From Rhodobacteraceae bacterium UBA6213 (GTDB lineage: Bacteria; Pseudomonadota; Alphaproteobacteria; Rhodobacterales; Rhodobacteraceae), in NCBI GenBank assembly GCA_002421605.1, contig DISJ01000013.1, positions 197,976 through 261,975 of the forward strand: 64,000 nt of DNA, read 5' to 3'. Numbering within the stretch: position 1 is the first letter of the stretch; the number at the start of each line of letters is the position of its first letter. A program made the position numbers and the translations under genes. Positions 23,937 to 33,384 of this stretch are shown here, piece by piece. The notes beneath the pieces were generated by a model that saw only the letters and a program-made list of their open reading frames with translations, did no database searches and was not told the DNA's origin.

Positions 23937-24335
23937 TTAATTGAGCTGCGCGCGGGGCGTGCTGCCGGGGTTAAAAAGCCCGTTGGCGGGCGGCTGGCCG
24001 CCATTTTGCACGGCGCTCTGATCGACCGGGGCGCAGCGTACATCGCCGCGCGCATGACGATCACGGCGACCGTCATCGTCATGGTCGTCGTCATCATCGT
24101 CATCATCGTCATCATCGTCATGCTCGAATAAGCGACCGATCTTATCAAACAAGCCGTGGCGCTCGTCGCTCTCTTCGGCGCAAGCGGCGGCTGGGTTTGC
24201 GGCAGCAGCCTGCAAGCGTTGAGTTGCCTGCTCGGCACGGCTGGTGGTGTCTTGTGCAATAGCGGGAGGGGCCAATATGGCCGCCAGTGCCACAGCTGCG
24301 ACTCCCATTTTCCACAGTAATTGCTTTGCCATCAT
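23937..24335 (-). CDS. Secreted poly-aspartate protein, probable cation binder
   Basis: A 132-residue protein with a signal peptide (WKMGVAAVALAAILAPPAIAQ). Residues 73-84 are twelve consecutive Asp, followed by His85 and Asp86-88, within EH-(D)12-H-DDD-G. Two cysteines (52 and 101) flank the acidic run. No known domain is recognised. Such a run would bind Ca2+, Mg2+, Fe or other cations in the periplasm. The ATG at 24335 or 24332 follows CAGGAG. It is the first gene of the minus-strand redox operon and is divergent from the two-component genes. The function is unknown; a metal buffer or sensor accessory is inferred. Confidence 0.75.
   Translation of the reverse strand: MMAKQLLWKMGVAAVALAAILAPPAIAQDTTSRAEQATQRLQAAAANPAAACAEESDERHGLFDKIGRLFEHDDDDDDDDDDDDHDDDGRRDRHARGDVRCAPVDQSAVQNGGQPPANGLFNPGSTPRAQLN
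24072..24119 (-). repeat. Tandem trinucleotide repeat encoding the poly-Asp run
   Basis: On the plus strand, GTC and ATC triplets alternate. Three exact copies of the 9-bp unit GTCATCATC occupy 24090-24116, flanked by further GTC triplets, and the ATG at 24081-24083 encodes the interrupting His85. Asp count could vary by replication slippage without changing frame. Confidence 0.8.
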
Positions 24336-24459
24336 CGTCTCCTGAGTTCGTCGATGGTGGCGTTTTCGCGCGCTGGTCTGATCGCAGGCTGACAGTTCCA
24401 AGAAAAATGCTTCAGCTTCGCGTAAGGTTCGCCGCCTGATGAAAATTCGGTAAAGCGCG

Positions 24460-24503
24460 CTTAACTTAAGCTTCCCGTCAGGCTGAAGGGGCAGTAGTCC
24501 CCT
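24460..24503 (+). promoter_or_regulatory. Divergent regulatory region with CTTAA repeat and leader hairpin
   Basis: CTTAACTTAAG (24460-24470) is an odd palindrome in the divergent promoter region. Its left half followed by CTTCCC at the right spacing loosely resembles the CTTAA-N5-CTTAA boxes bound by PmrA/QseB-type OmpR regulators. The second half is poor. AGGGG-N7-CCCCT (24487-24503) can form a hairpin in the response-regulator leader, 22 bp before its ATG. Both are suggestions from pattern only. Confidence 0.35.
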
Positions 24504-24525
24504 AGCTAGCGAAGTAAGGCCGACC

Positions 24526-25185
24526 ATGCGCGTTCTGCTGATCGAGGATGACACTGTTCTGGGTGCCGCCGTGCGCGACCAGATCCGCGCCGATGGCCAC
24601 TCGGTCGATTGGGTCAAGCGGCTTGATGAGGCCGAGGCGGGTCTGCGCGCGGGCAGTTTTGATCTGGTGCTGCTCGACCTCATGCTGCCCGACGGTCGCG
24701 GCATTCCCTTTTTGCGCCGCATGCGCGGGCGCGGCGAGGTGACGCCAGTCATCATTCTGACCGCACTCGATCAGGTTTCCGACCGTATCGAAGGGTTGAA
24801 CGCAGGTGCCGACGACTATCTGATAAAACCCTTTGATCTGGAGGAACTGTCGGCCCGTATCGGCTCTGTCGCGCGCCGCTATACGGGCAACCCGAACCCG
24901 ATCGTCAGCCTTGGCCCGCTGGAAGTGGATCTTGCCGCGCGCAGATTGCACCGTGAAGGCAAGCCGGTTTCCTTGACCGCGCGCGAATGGGTGCTGTTCG
25001 AGGCCTTCCTGCAGCGACCCGGCCAGCTGCTTTCCAAAGCGATGCTGGAAGAGCACCTCTATTCGTTCGACGACAGCGTCGAAAGCAACGCGATTGAGGT
25101 GCATGTCTCGCGGCTACGGAAAAAACTTGGGCACGCGATGATCGAGACCGAGCGCGGGCTTGGCTATCGGTTGGCCAAATCATGA
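24526..25185 (+). CDS. OmpR-family response regulator
   Basis: A 219-residue regulator with an N-terminal receiver and a C-terminal winged HTH. The receiver has the acidic pair EDD (7-9), the phospho-acceptor Asp51 in LVLLDLMLPDG and the conserved Lys in DDYLIKPFDL. The DNA-binding domain runs from LGPLEVDLAARRL to the end, including TAREWVLFEAFLQRPGQLLSK and VESNAIEVHVSRLRKKLG. It is closest in style to the QseB/PmrA/TctD group. Its stop overlaps the kinase ATG (ATGA). It is divergent from the poly-Asp/DUF2271/reductase/apbE genes, which it probably controls. Confidence 0.92.
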   Translation: MRVLLIEDDTVLGAAVRDQIRADGHSVDWVKRLDEAEAGLRAGSFDLVLLDLMLPDGRGIPFLRRMRGRGEVTPVIILTALDQVSDRIEGLNAGADDYLIKPFDLEELSARIGSVARRYTGNPNPIVSLGPLEVDLAARRLHREGKPVSLTAREWVLFEAFLQRPGQLLSKAMLEEHLYSFDDSVESNAIEVHVSRLRKKLGHAMIETERGLGYRLAKS

Positions 25186-26540
25186 GGGCGCCGCGGTCAC
25201 TACAATTGCGCCTTGCCTTGGTGTTGGGGGTCAGTGTCACCGTGTTGTGGCTGCTTGCCGCCACCTTCACCGCGCAACTGCTTGAGCGGCAGATGGAAGT
25301 GATTGCCGACGACGTGCTGTCGGATGCTGCAGAGCGCATCTTGCCGCTGGCCGCGCGGGATCAGCGAATTCACCCCGATGAGAACCGCGAGACCCGCGTT
25401 GAGGCGCTGCGTGAAAGCGATGATGAAAAAGAAGAGCGCGATGATGAGCTACGCGAACGCATCGAATACCTGAGCTATGTCGTGCGCAATCGCGACGGCG
25501 AGGTGATCCTACAGTCCGATGACGAAGCATCTGAAACGTTGCAAAGTGGCGCTCCTGGCTTTAGCAGCACCGAAACCATGCGCCTCTTTACCAAAAAATC
25601 GCATGATCTGACCATCGTCGTGGCCGAGCCGCTGTCTCGCCGCGCCGAACTTGCGCGTGAAACCCAGCTTGGCTTGGCACTGCCGCTGGTGGTGGTCATT
25701 CCGCTGACATTGCTTGCGATCTTTCTGGTTGTGCGTCAAACTCTTGCCCCGGTGCGCCGCCTGCGCAGCGATCTGGCGCAGCGTGGGCCAGACAACCTTG
25801 CGCCCCTGCCCGACCATCGGCTGCCAAGCGAACTGGCACCAATTGCCAAGGGCGTGAACCTGCTGCTCAATCGACTGCACGGGGCGTTTGAGGCAGAGCG
25901 CAGCTTTGCCGCCCATGCCGCGCATGAGCTGCGCACCCCCGTCGCGGGCGCAATCGCACAAGCACAACGGCTGCGCAGCGAAACCCGCGACCCGCAAGCC
26001 GCAGAGCGCGCCTTGGGAATCGAGACCACGCTGAAGCGGCTCAACAGCCTTTCGGTCAAGCTGATGCAACTCGCGCGCGCCGAGGGGGCACGGCTTCATA
26101 CTGACGACCCGACCGACATGCGCCCGGTGCTGAAAATCGTCATGGCCGATTTCGACCGCGATCAACGCGCGCGCCTGCACCACAACCTGCCAACCACCCC
26201 TGTGCTATCGCGTCTGGATGCAGATGCCTTTGGCATTCTTGCGCGCAACCTGATCGAAAACGCGCTGCGCCACAGCCCGCCAGAAACCCCAGTAGAGGTG
26301 ACCCTTACAGCCGACACCGGCCTTAGCGTCCTCAACGATTGCGATCCCTTGCCCCCCGAGTCTCTGGCGCGGATCACCGAGCGGTTCATGCGCGCGACGC
26401 AATCGGTTGATGGTGCCGGGCTGGGGCTTGCGATCGTGCAGACGATTGCCAAACGGGCTGGCGGATCGATGACGCTGATCTCCCCCGCAACGGGGCGAAC
26501 CCGCGGATTTGAGGCGCATTTCACACTGCCCGCTGGCTGA
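25182..26540 (+). CDS. Sensor histidine kinase with strongly acidic periplasmic loop
   Basis: A 452-residue membrane kinase with TM1 at about 10-32 and TM2 at about 164-184. A periplasmic sensor of about 130 residues lies between them, then a HAMP-like linker, the phospho-acceptor H248 in AAHAAHELRTPVAG and the ATP domain (NLIENALRHSP, then GAGLGLAIVQTIA). The sensor contains ESDDEKEERDDELRERIEY (about 78-96), more than half acidic, and a second cluster QSDDEASE (about 111-118). PmrB-type kinases bind Fe3+ through ExxE motifs in this loop, so a cation-sensing role is plausible. It is translationally coupled to the regulator. Confidence 0.9.
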   Translation: MRAPRSLQLRLALVLGVSVTVLWLLAATFTAQLLERQMEVIADDVLSDAAERILPLAARDQRIHPDENRETRVEALRESDDEKEERDDELRERIEYLSYVVRNRDGEVILQSDDEASETLQSGAPGFSSTETMRLFTKKSHDLTIVVAEPLSRRAELARETQLGLALPLVVVIPLTLLAIFLVVRQTLAPVRRLRSDLAQRGPDNLAPLPDHRLPSELAPIAKGVNLLLNRLHGAFEAERSFAAHAAHELRTPVAGAIAQAQRLRSETRDPQAAERALGIETTLKRLNSLSVKLMQLARAEGARLHTDDPTDMRPVLKIVMADFDRDQRARLHHNLPTTPVLSRLDADAFGILARNLIENALRHSPPETPVEVTLTADTGLSVLNDCDPLPPESLARITERFMRATQSVDGAGLGLAIVQTIAKRAGGSMTLISPATGRTRGFEAHFTLPAG

Positions 26541-26602
26541 TCACGGCACTAACTGCCCCGCGCCATCGCCCACCTTCAGGATTACTGCATCCCTTGGCCG
26601 CG

Positions 26603-28380
<1,778 letters not shown>

Positions 28381-28384
<4 letters not shown>

Positions 28385-29325
28385 TCGAACACGCAGCGCG
28401 GGAAGTAGAACGAAACCACCCAGTTCGGCATATCAACGATTTCACTGATACGAAGATCGCCGCAGGTCGACACCAGCATATAGGCGTCAACCGCCGACAT
28501 CCCGCGTGTAGAACAAAGCAAATCGACCATGCCAGCCACCGCATCGCGCGCTGCTGACATAAGGTCGGGTGCAATGCCCGTTGTCACTTCGTAGCCCTTC
28601 GCATCAAGGTGGCGCGTCACAGGACCCGGAGTGGTAAAACGAGGAGTCTTGAGGTTCGCGCCTTTCACCAGATCGAAGGTCAGCACCACGTCCATCGGGC
28701 TTTCAATCGCCGTACCACAGACCTCGCCATCGCCCTGCGCGGCGTGGGTGTCGCCCACACTGAACAAGGCACCCGCCACTTCGACCGGCAAATAGAGCGT
28801 CGTGCCCGCCGAAAGATCGCGAATGTCGAGGTTGCCACCAACCCGCCGGGGCGGGACGATGGAATGCAGCCCCGGTTCGGCCAAAGCGTTGCCGATGGTG
28901 CCCGCAAACGGTTTCAGCGGCACACGTCCGGCACGCCCGAACAACGCCGGGGCCATGCTGGCTGGGTCGTACTTCCAGATCGTCAGCGCCGCCTCGGTGA
29001 ACTGGTCGGCCAGCAGCCCGAAACCCGGGATGTTTGCCGTCCAGCCAAAGCCCGAAGGCACAAAGCTGTCGATGGTGACCTTCAGCGCATCGCCCGGTTG
29101 CGCGCCTTCAACGAAGATCGGGCCCGTGACCGGGTTGATCTTGGCGAAGTCGAGCGATTTGACGTCCTCGACCGTTGACGACGGGCCAAGCTGGCCCGCC
29201 GAGCTGTCAAGGCAGTGGAACAGGACCGTTGATCCGGGTTCCACCCTTTCGGCCGGGACAATCGAGTTGTCCCAGCCGAAGTGGTGCTGCGCACCGTGAA
29301 TGGTATATTTGCAGTTATTGCACAT
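28381..29325 (-). CDS. Acetamidase/formamidase family protein
   Basis: A 314-residue cytoplasmic amidohydrolase of the FmdA/AmdA family, which converts formamide or acetamide to the acid plus ammonia. Typical segments are QHHFGWDNSIVPAERVEPGSTVLFHCLDSS, HFxGTIG-like KPFAGTIGNALAEPG, GGNLDIRDLSAGTTLYLPVEVAGALFSVGDTHAAQGDGEVCGTAIE and VDAYMLVSTCGDLRISEIVDMPNWVVSFYFPR. It overlaps the upstream substrate-binding protein gene by 11 bp. Together with the amide-sensor genes it indicates use of short amides as a nitrogen source. Confidence 0.9.
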
Positions 29326-30946
29326 CGGTTACATACACATAATCATAGTTGACGGGGATCGAGACCGGGTCGACGTAAAGCGCATCTGCGCCACCCATTC
29401 GGGCCGATTTCATGGTGTAGCGCTGTTCGTTGAACACCGGCACCCAAGGCGCATCAGCCATGACTTTCATGTAGATGTCAGACCACATCGCCATGCGCTC
29501 ATCGACTTTGGCGGGGTCGGTGATGCTGTCGGCCATAGCCGCTTCATCATCCAGAGCCGGGTTGCAATACCACGACCAGTTCCACCCGCCCTGCACCGCG
29601 CCTGCGCACCCCAAGATCGGGCCGTAGAAGTTGGACGGGTCCGGGAAGTCGGCAATCCAAGCCATGCCGCCAGACCAGATCATCGGCGCTTGATCCGGTT
29701 CGCCGCCCGCTGCGATGACGTTGGCCTGTGCCAGTGACTTGATCGCAGCCTTGATGCCGACGTTCGAGAGGTCCTGCTGAATCGCCTGGGCGATGCGCGG
29801 GTTCGGGTCGGTATTCATCACGAAGAGCTCGGTTTCAAAGCCATCCGGGAATCCGGCGTCGGCCAGCATTTTCTTGGCGGCTTCCGGATCAAAGGCATAC
29901 CCCGCGTAGTCTTGCGTGTAGCCCGGCATCGAGGGCGGCAGCGGTTGCGTTGCAGGCACCGCGCGACCGTTGATGATCTGCACGACCCGCTCTTTGTTGA
30001 TCGACATGTTCACGGCCTGACGCACCGCGAGGTTATCAAAGGGCGGCATCTTGACGTTCAGCGTGATGTAGCCGGTGTGCAGTTGCCCGCCCTCGACCAC
30101 CCGCGCCGCTTGCGCCGGATCAGCCATCACTTCGGTAAATTTCGCCGGAGGAATCCCGTCTCCGGGTACGTCGATTTCACCGTTCTGCAGACGCAACAGC
30201 GCCACGATCGGCTCTTGCCCAACCTCGAAGGTGATCTGGTCAAGGTAAGGCTCGCCCGCGCGCCAATAGTCGGTATTGCGGGCAAAGATCAGCCGCTGTC
30301 CAATCGTCCACTCCTCTAGTTTGAAGGCGCCAGTGCCAACCGGAACCTTGCCGAAATCGGCGCCCGCCGCTTCAACCGCTTCTTTCGGCACCACCGAGGC
30401 AAAATTCAGTGCCAAGACATGCAAGAAGGTCGCATCGGGGCGCGAAAGCGTAATGCGCACCGTCAACGGGTCGATGACCTCGACGCCCTCAAGCGAAACC
30501 GCCGAGCCATCTGCCATCGCGTCAAAGCCCTTGATCGAGCCAAAGAAGCCCGCGCCGGGGCTTTGCGTCGCCGGGTTGGTCACGCGATCGAGCGAATATT
30601 TCACGTCATCGGCGGTCATCTCGCGGCCGTTGTGGAATTTCACGCCGGCAAGCAGATGGAAGGTGAACACCGTGCCGTCTTCAGAAATCTCGTAACCGCT
30701 GGCAAGGCCGGGGCGCAAGTTTGTGGTGCCGGGAACATAATCCATCAGCCCATCGAACAGCGACTTGATCATCGACCAGTTCTGCCAATCATACCCAATT
30801 GCCGGGTCGAGCGTTGCCACGTCATCCTTGTAGGTGATGATGATGCTGCCGCCCTGACGTGCCATCGGGTCGGGCACATAATCCTGTGCGATAGCAGGAA
30901 CGGCGAGCGAAAGAGCCAGCGCGGTAGAGGTTAGCCAAAGTCTCAT
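29315..30946 (-). CDS. ABC transporter substrate-binding protein, family 5
   Basis: A 543-residue periplasmic receptor with a signal peptide (MRLWLTSTALALSLAVPAIAQ). The family 5 signature is YSLDRVTNPATQSPGAGFFG with upstream TLDPAIGYDWQ and LASGYEISEDGTVFTFHLLAGVKFHNGREMTADDVKYS. The start is the ATG at 30946, preceded by AGGAGAG. Family members bind peptides, nickel chelates or other small solutes; the amide sensor and formamidase in the operon suggest an amide, or a peptide-like precursor of one. Confidence 0.9.
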   Translation of the reverse strand: MRLWLTSTALALSLAVPAIAQDYVPDPMARQGGSIIITYKDDVATLDPAIGYDWQNWSMIKSLFDGLMDYVPGTTNLRPGLASGYEISEDGTVFTFHLLAGVKFHNGREMTADDVKYSLDRVTNPATQSPGAGFFGSIKGFDAMADGSAVSLEGVEVIDPLTVRITLSRPDATFLHVLALNFASVVPKEAVEAAGADFGKVPVGTGAFKLEEWTIGQRLIFARNTDYWRAGEPYLDQITFEVGQEPIVALLRLQNGEIDVPGDGIPPAKFTEVMADPAQAARVVEGGQLHTGYITLNVKMPPFDNLAVRQAVNMSINKERVVQIINGRAVPATQPLPPSMPGYTQDYAGYAFDPEAAKKMLADAGFPDGFETELFVMNTDPNPRIAQAIQQDLSNVGIKAAIKSLAQANVIAAGGEPDQAPMIWSGGMAWIADFPDPSNFYGPILGCAGAVQGGWNWSWYCNPALDDEAAMADSITDPAKVDERMAMWSDIYMKVMADAPWVPVFNEQRYTMKSARMGGADALYVDPVSIPVNYDYVYVTDVQ

Positions 30947-30978
30947 TTTTCTCTCCTGTCGGTTGTTGTGGTTTGGTG

Positions 30979-31899
30979 TCACCGCAAGCGGATGCGGGGG
31001 TCGATGAACGGGGTCACAAGGTCGGCGAGCAAGTTGCCAAGCACGATGGCGCAGGCCGAAACCAGCGTGACACCCATGATGATCGGAATGTCGACGCGCT
31101 GAATCGCCTGCCATGCAAGCTGGCCGATACCGGGCCAGCCAAAGACACTTTCGACCACGACGATACCGCCCATGAATATTCCGATATCGATGCCGATCAT
31201 CGCGATAATCGGCAGGATCGCGTTGGGAAGCGCGTGGCGAAAGATGACTCGACGGCGGGCAAGACCTTTGGCGCGGGCGGTACGAATATAGTCTTGGCGC
31301 AGCACGTCGATCATCGACGAGCGCATCATCCGGCTATACCAGCCCGACCCGAGTATCCCCAGCGTCAGCGACGGCAGCACAAGGTGGCGGAACGTGCCAT
31401 AACCGCCGATTGGAAACCAACCGAGCCTGACCGCAAAGACGTACAGCAGCAGCAAGCCAACCACGAATTGCGGCGCCGAGACGCCGATAAACGAGGTGAT
31501 CATCAGCGATTGATCGGTCATGCTGCCGCGCCGCAGTGCAGCGACAATACCCATCGTCAGCCCCAGCAGCAATTCGCAGCTGATAGCCCCCGCCATGAGC
31601 AAGAGGCTTGCAGGCAACCGCGCCCAGATCAGCACCGCGACCTCGGATTTCTGCAAATACGAGCGGCCAAAATCGCCCTGCACAAGGCCCGAAAGATAGC
31701 GCCAGTACTGCACAACGAACGGCTGATCGAGGCCAAGCTGCTCGCGGATGTTCTGAACGGTTTGCGCAGTGGCAGACCGCCCGGCAATCTGGCGCACCGG
31801 ATCAGCAGGCAACAGATAAAGCAGAAAGAAGGTCACCAGCGACACGCCAAGCAGAATGAGTGCTGCCTGAATCAGTCGGCGGATAAGATAGGCTGCCAT
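30979..31899 (-). CDS. ABC transporter permease (DppB type)
   Basis: A 306-residue permease starting MAAYLIRRLIQAALILLGVSLVTFFLLYLLP, the standard DppB N-terminus. About six transmembrane segments are visible. The EAA-loop equivalent is RTARAKGLARRRVIFRHALPNAILP, followed by GGIVVVESVFGWPGIGQLAWQAIQRVD. The ATG is part of the TGATG that ends the adjacent permease gene. It pairs with the DppC-type permease. Confidence 0.92.
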   Translation of the reverse strand: MAAYLIRRLIQAALILLGVSLVTFFLLYLLPADPVRQIAGRSATAQTVQNIREQLGLDQPFVVQYWRYLSGLVQGDFGRSYLQKSEVAVLIWARLPASLLLMAGAISCELLLGLTMGIVAALRRGSMTDQSLMITSFIGVSAPQFVVGLLLLYVFAVRLGWFPIGGYGTFRHLVLPSLTLGILGSGWYSRMMRSSMIDVLRQDYIRTARAKGLARRRVIFRHALPNAILPIIAMIGIDIGIFMGGIVVVESVFGWPGIGQLAWQAIQRVDIPIIMGVTLVSACAIVLGNLLADLVTPFIDPRIRLR

Positions 31900-32798
31900 C
31901 AGTCGCGCCCCCTTTGCGTGGGGTCGAGCACATCGCGCAGCGCGTCGCCGACCAGATTGAACGCCAGCGCCAGCATCAGGATCGCCGCGCCGGGCAGAAA
32001 CACCAGCCACGGAGCCGCCTGAAAATAGGTCTGGTTTTCAAAGATGATGTTGCCCCAGCTTGGCGTCGGGGGTTGCACACCAATACCAAGAAAGCTCAGC
32101 GTCGCCTCTAGCAAGACCGTGGTTGAAATGCCCAGCGTGCCCCACACGATGATGGTCGGCACAAGATGCGGCAGAATATGGCGGAACAGAATCCGCATGG
32201 TGCCCGCGCCCAGCGTTCGCTCGGCGGCAATAAATTCGCGCGTCGCAAGCGAAGTGGTTTCGGTATATAGCACGCGCGCCGTTTGCACCCAGTTCACCAT
32301 GGCGATGACCAGTGCCACGATCCAGAGCGAAGGCTGAAAGATTGCCGCAAGGCAAATGGCCAACAACAACGCGGGAAACGCCATCATCAGATCGGTGAAG
32401 CGCATCAGCACGCTGCCAACCCAGCCTCTGAAATAGCCAGCCGTGATACCGACCAACGTGCCGATCAGCAGCGCCAGCCCGTTGGCGGCAACACCGATGA
32501 TCAACGAGGTGCGCGCGCCGTAAAGGATTCGCGTCAGCAGATCGCGCCCGAGCAGGTCTGTGCCGAATACAAACTCGCCACCCGGCGGCAGCGGCGCGCC
32601 TTCGATGGTCAGCCCGTCGAACATCTGCAGGTTCGGCTCGTATGGGGTTAGCCACGGCGCAAAAATCGCCCCCAGAACGGTCAGAAGTATCATCGCCATA
32701 CCCACCAGCGCCATTTTGCGCGCCAGCAGGCGCGACAGCGCGCTGCGCGGCTGAGCAGATCTTGAAGGCATCTTTTCAGGAATGCTCGCTTCGGTCAT
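31899..32798 (-). CDS. ABC transporter permease (DppC type)
   Basis: A 299-residue permease with an N-terminal cytoplasmic stretch, then KMALVGMAMILLTVLGAIFAPWLTPYEP, FGTDLLGRDLLTRILYGARTSL and the EAA loop AAERTLGAGTMRILFRHILPHLVPTIIV, ending AFNLVGDALRDVLDPTQ, all family markers. The start chosen is the ATG at 32798 (MTEASIPEK), overlapping the ANTAR gene's 3' end by 23 bp. Confidence 0.9.
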   Translation of the reverse strand: MTEASIPEKMPSRSAQPRSALSRLLARKMALVGMAMILLTVLGAIFAPWLTPYEPNLQMFDGLTIEGAPLPPGGEFVFGTDLLGRDLLTRILYGARTSLIIGVAANGLALLIGTLVGITAGYFRGWVGSVLMRFTDLMMAFPALLLAICLAAIFQPSLWIVALVIAMVNWVQTARVLYTETTSLATREFIAAERTLGAGTMRILFRHILPHLVPTIIVWGTLGISTTVLLEATLSFLGIGVQPPTPSWGNIIFENQTYFQAAPWLVFLPGAAILMLALAFNLVGDALRDVLDPTQRGRD

Positions 32799-33384
32799 TC
32801 CGGCCTCCATCTTGTGAAAATTGCGCCAAGACACGGTGTGCCGCTTGTTCGATGGTTTCGCGCCGGTTCATCGCCAGTTGCCGCAAATGGTCATAGGCAT
32901 CGGCCTCGCCCAGCCCTCGCGCGGCAAGCAGGACAACCGCGCGCACGACGGTCTGGCGGTCCGCCAGGCGGGCGCGCAAATCGGCAATCTTCGCCGCCTG
33001 TTCGCGGCGCGCCTCAAAGCTCTGTTGGGCAATCAGAAGCGCGCTATACGCGCCACTGTCGCCCACCGGCTTGACCAGCTGCGCGTCTGCCCCTTGATTG
33101 AGCGCCCATTCGATGCGGCCCGGTGCCTCGGACCCTATCAGCGCGACCAATGGCATTGGCGCGACACCGGGCTTCCAAGGAAACTGTTCGTCATGCCCCA
33201 GATCGGTGTCGAAAAAAACGAAATCGGCCGCGAGCGCACCAGAGCCGAGATTGGGCCAATGCTGCGTCACCTCTAGCCCGATCGCCACCAGCTGGCGCGT
33301 AAGTGCCACGACCGTCGCATGTGGGCGGTGCAGAATAGCCGCCCGCGCCCCGCCAAGGTTGGAAAGGTGAACCCGCCGCGTCAT
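32776..33384 (-). CDS. AmiR/NasT-like ANTAR antiterminator
   Basis: A 202-residue regulator. The N-terminal part (about 1-130) is a pseudo-receiver-like domain, the middle (about 125-145, EARREQAAKIADLRARLADR) is a coiled coil, and the C-terminus is an ANTAR RNA-binding domain (VVRAVVLLAARGLGEADAYDHLRQLAMNRRETIEQAAHRVL). AmiR proteins bind leader RNA and prevent terminator folding when released from AmiC by amide. The gene overlaps the AmiC-like gene by ATGA. The operon leader holds an intrinsic terminator, so the whole system is present in cis. Confidence 0.85.
   Translation of the reverse strand: MTRRVHLSNLGGARAAILHRPHATVVALTRQLVAIGLEVTQHWPNLGSGALAADFVFFDTDLGHDEQFPWKPGVAPMPLVALIGSEAPGRIEWALNQGADAQLVKPVGDSGAYSALLIAQQSFEARREQAAKIADLRARLADRQTVVRAVVLLAARGLGEADAYDHLRQLAMNRRETIEQAAHRVLAQFSQDGGRNDRSEHS

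Noticed and set aside
24072..24122. Direct repeats that could look like a small CRISPR array
   Set aside because: The units are 9 bp, in frame, without spacers, and encode Asp codons of a secreted protein.
23937..24755. Long N-terminal extension of the poly-Asp protein
   Set aside because: It would be antisense to the response regulator. The ATG at 24335 has a ribosome site and begins a signal peptide.
30973..32022. Long plus-strand open frame opposite the DppB permease
   Set aside because: Antisense to a permease with all family motifs; very rich in His, Gln and Arg, which is typical for the reverse of membrane-protein codons.
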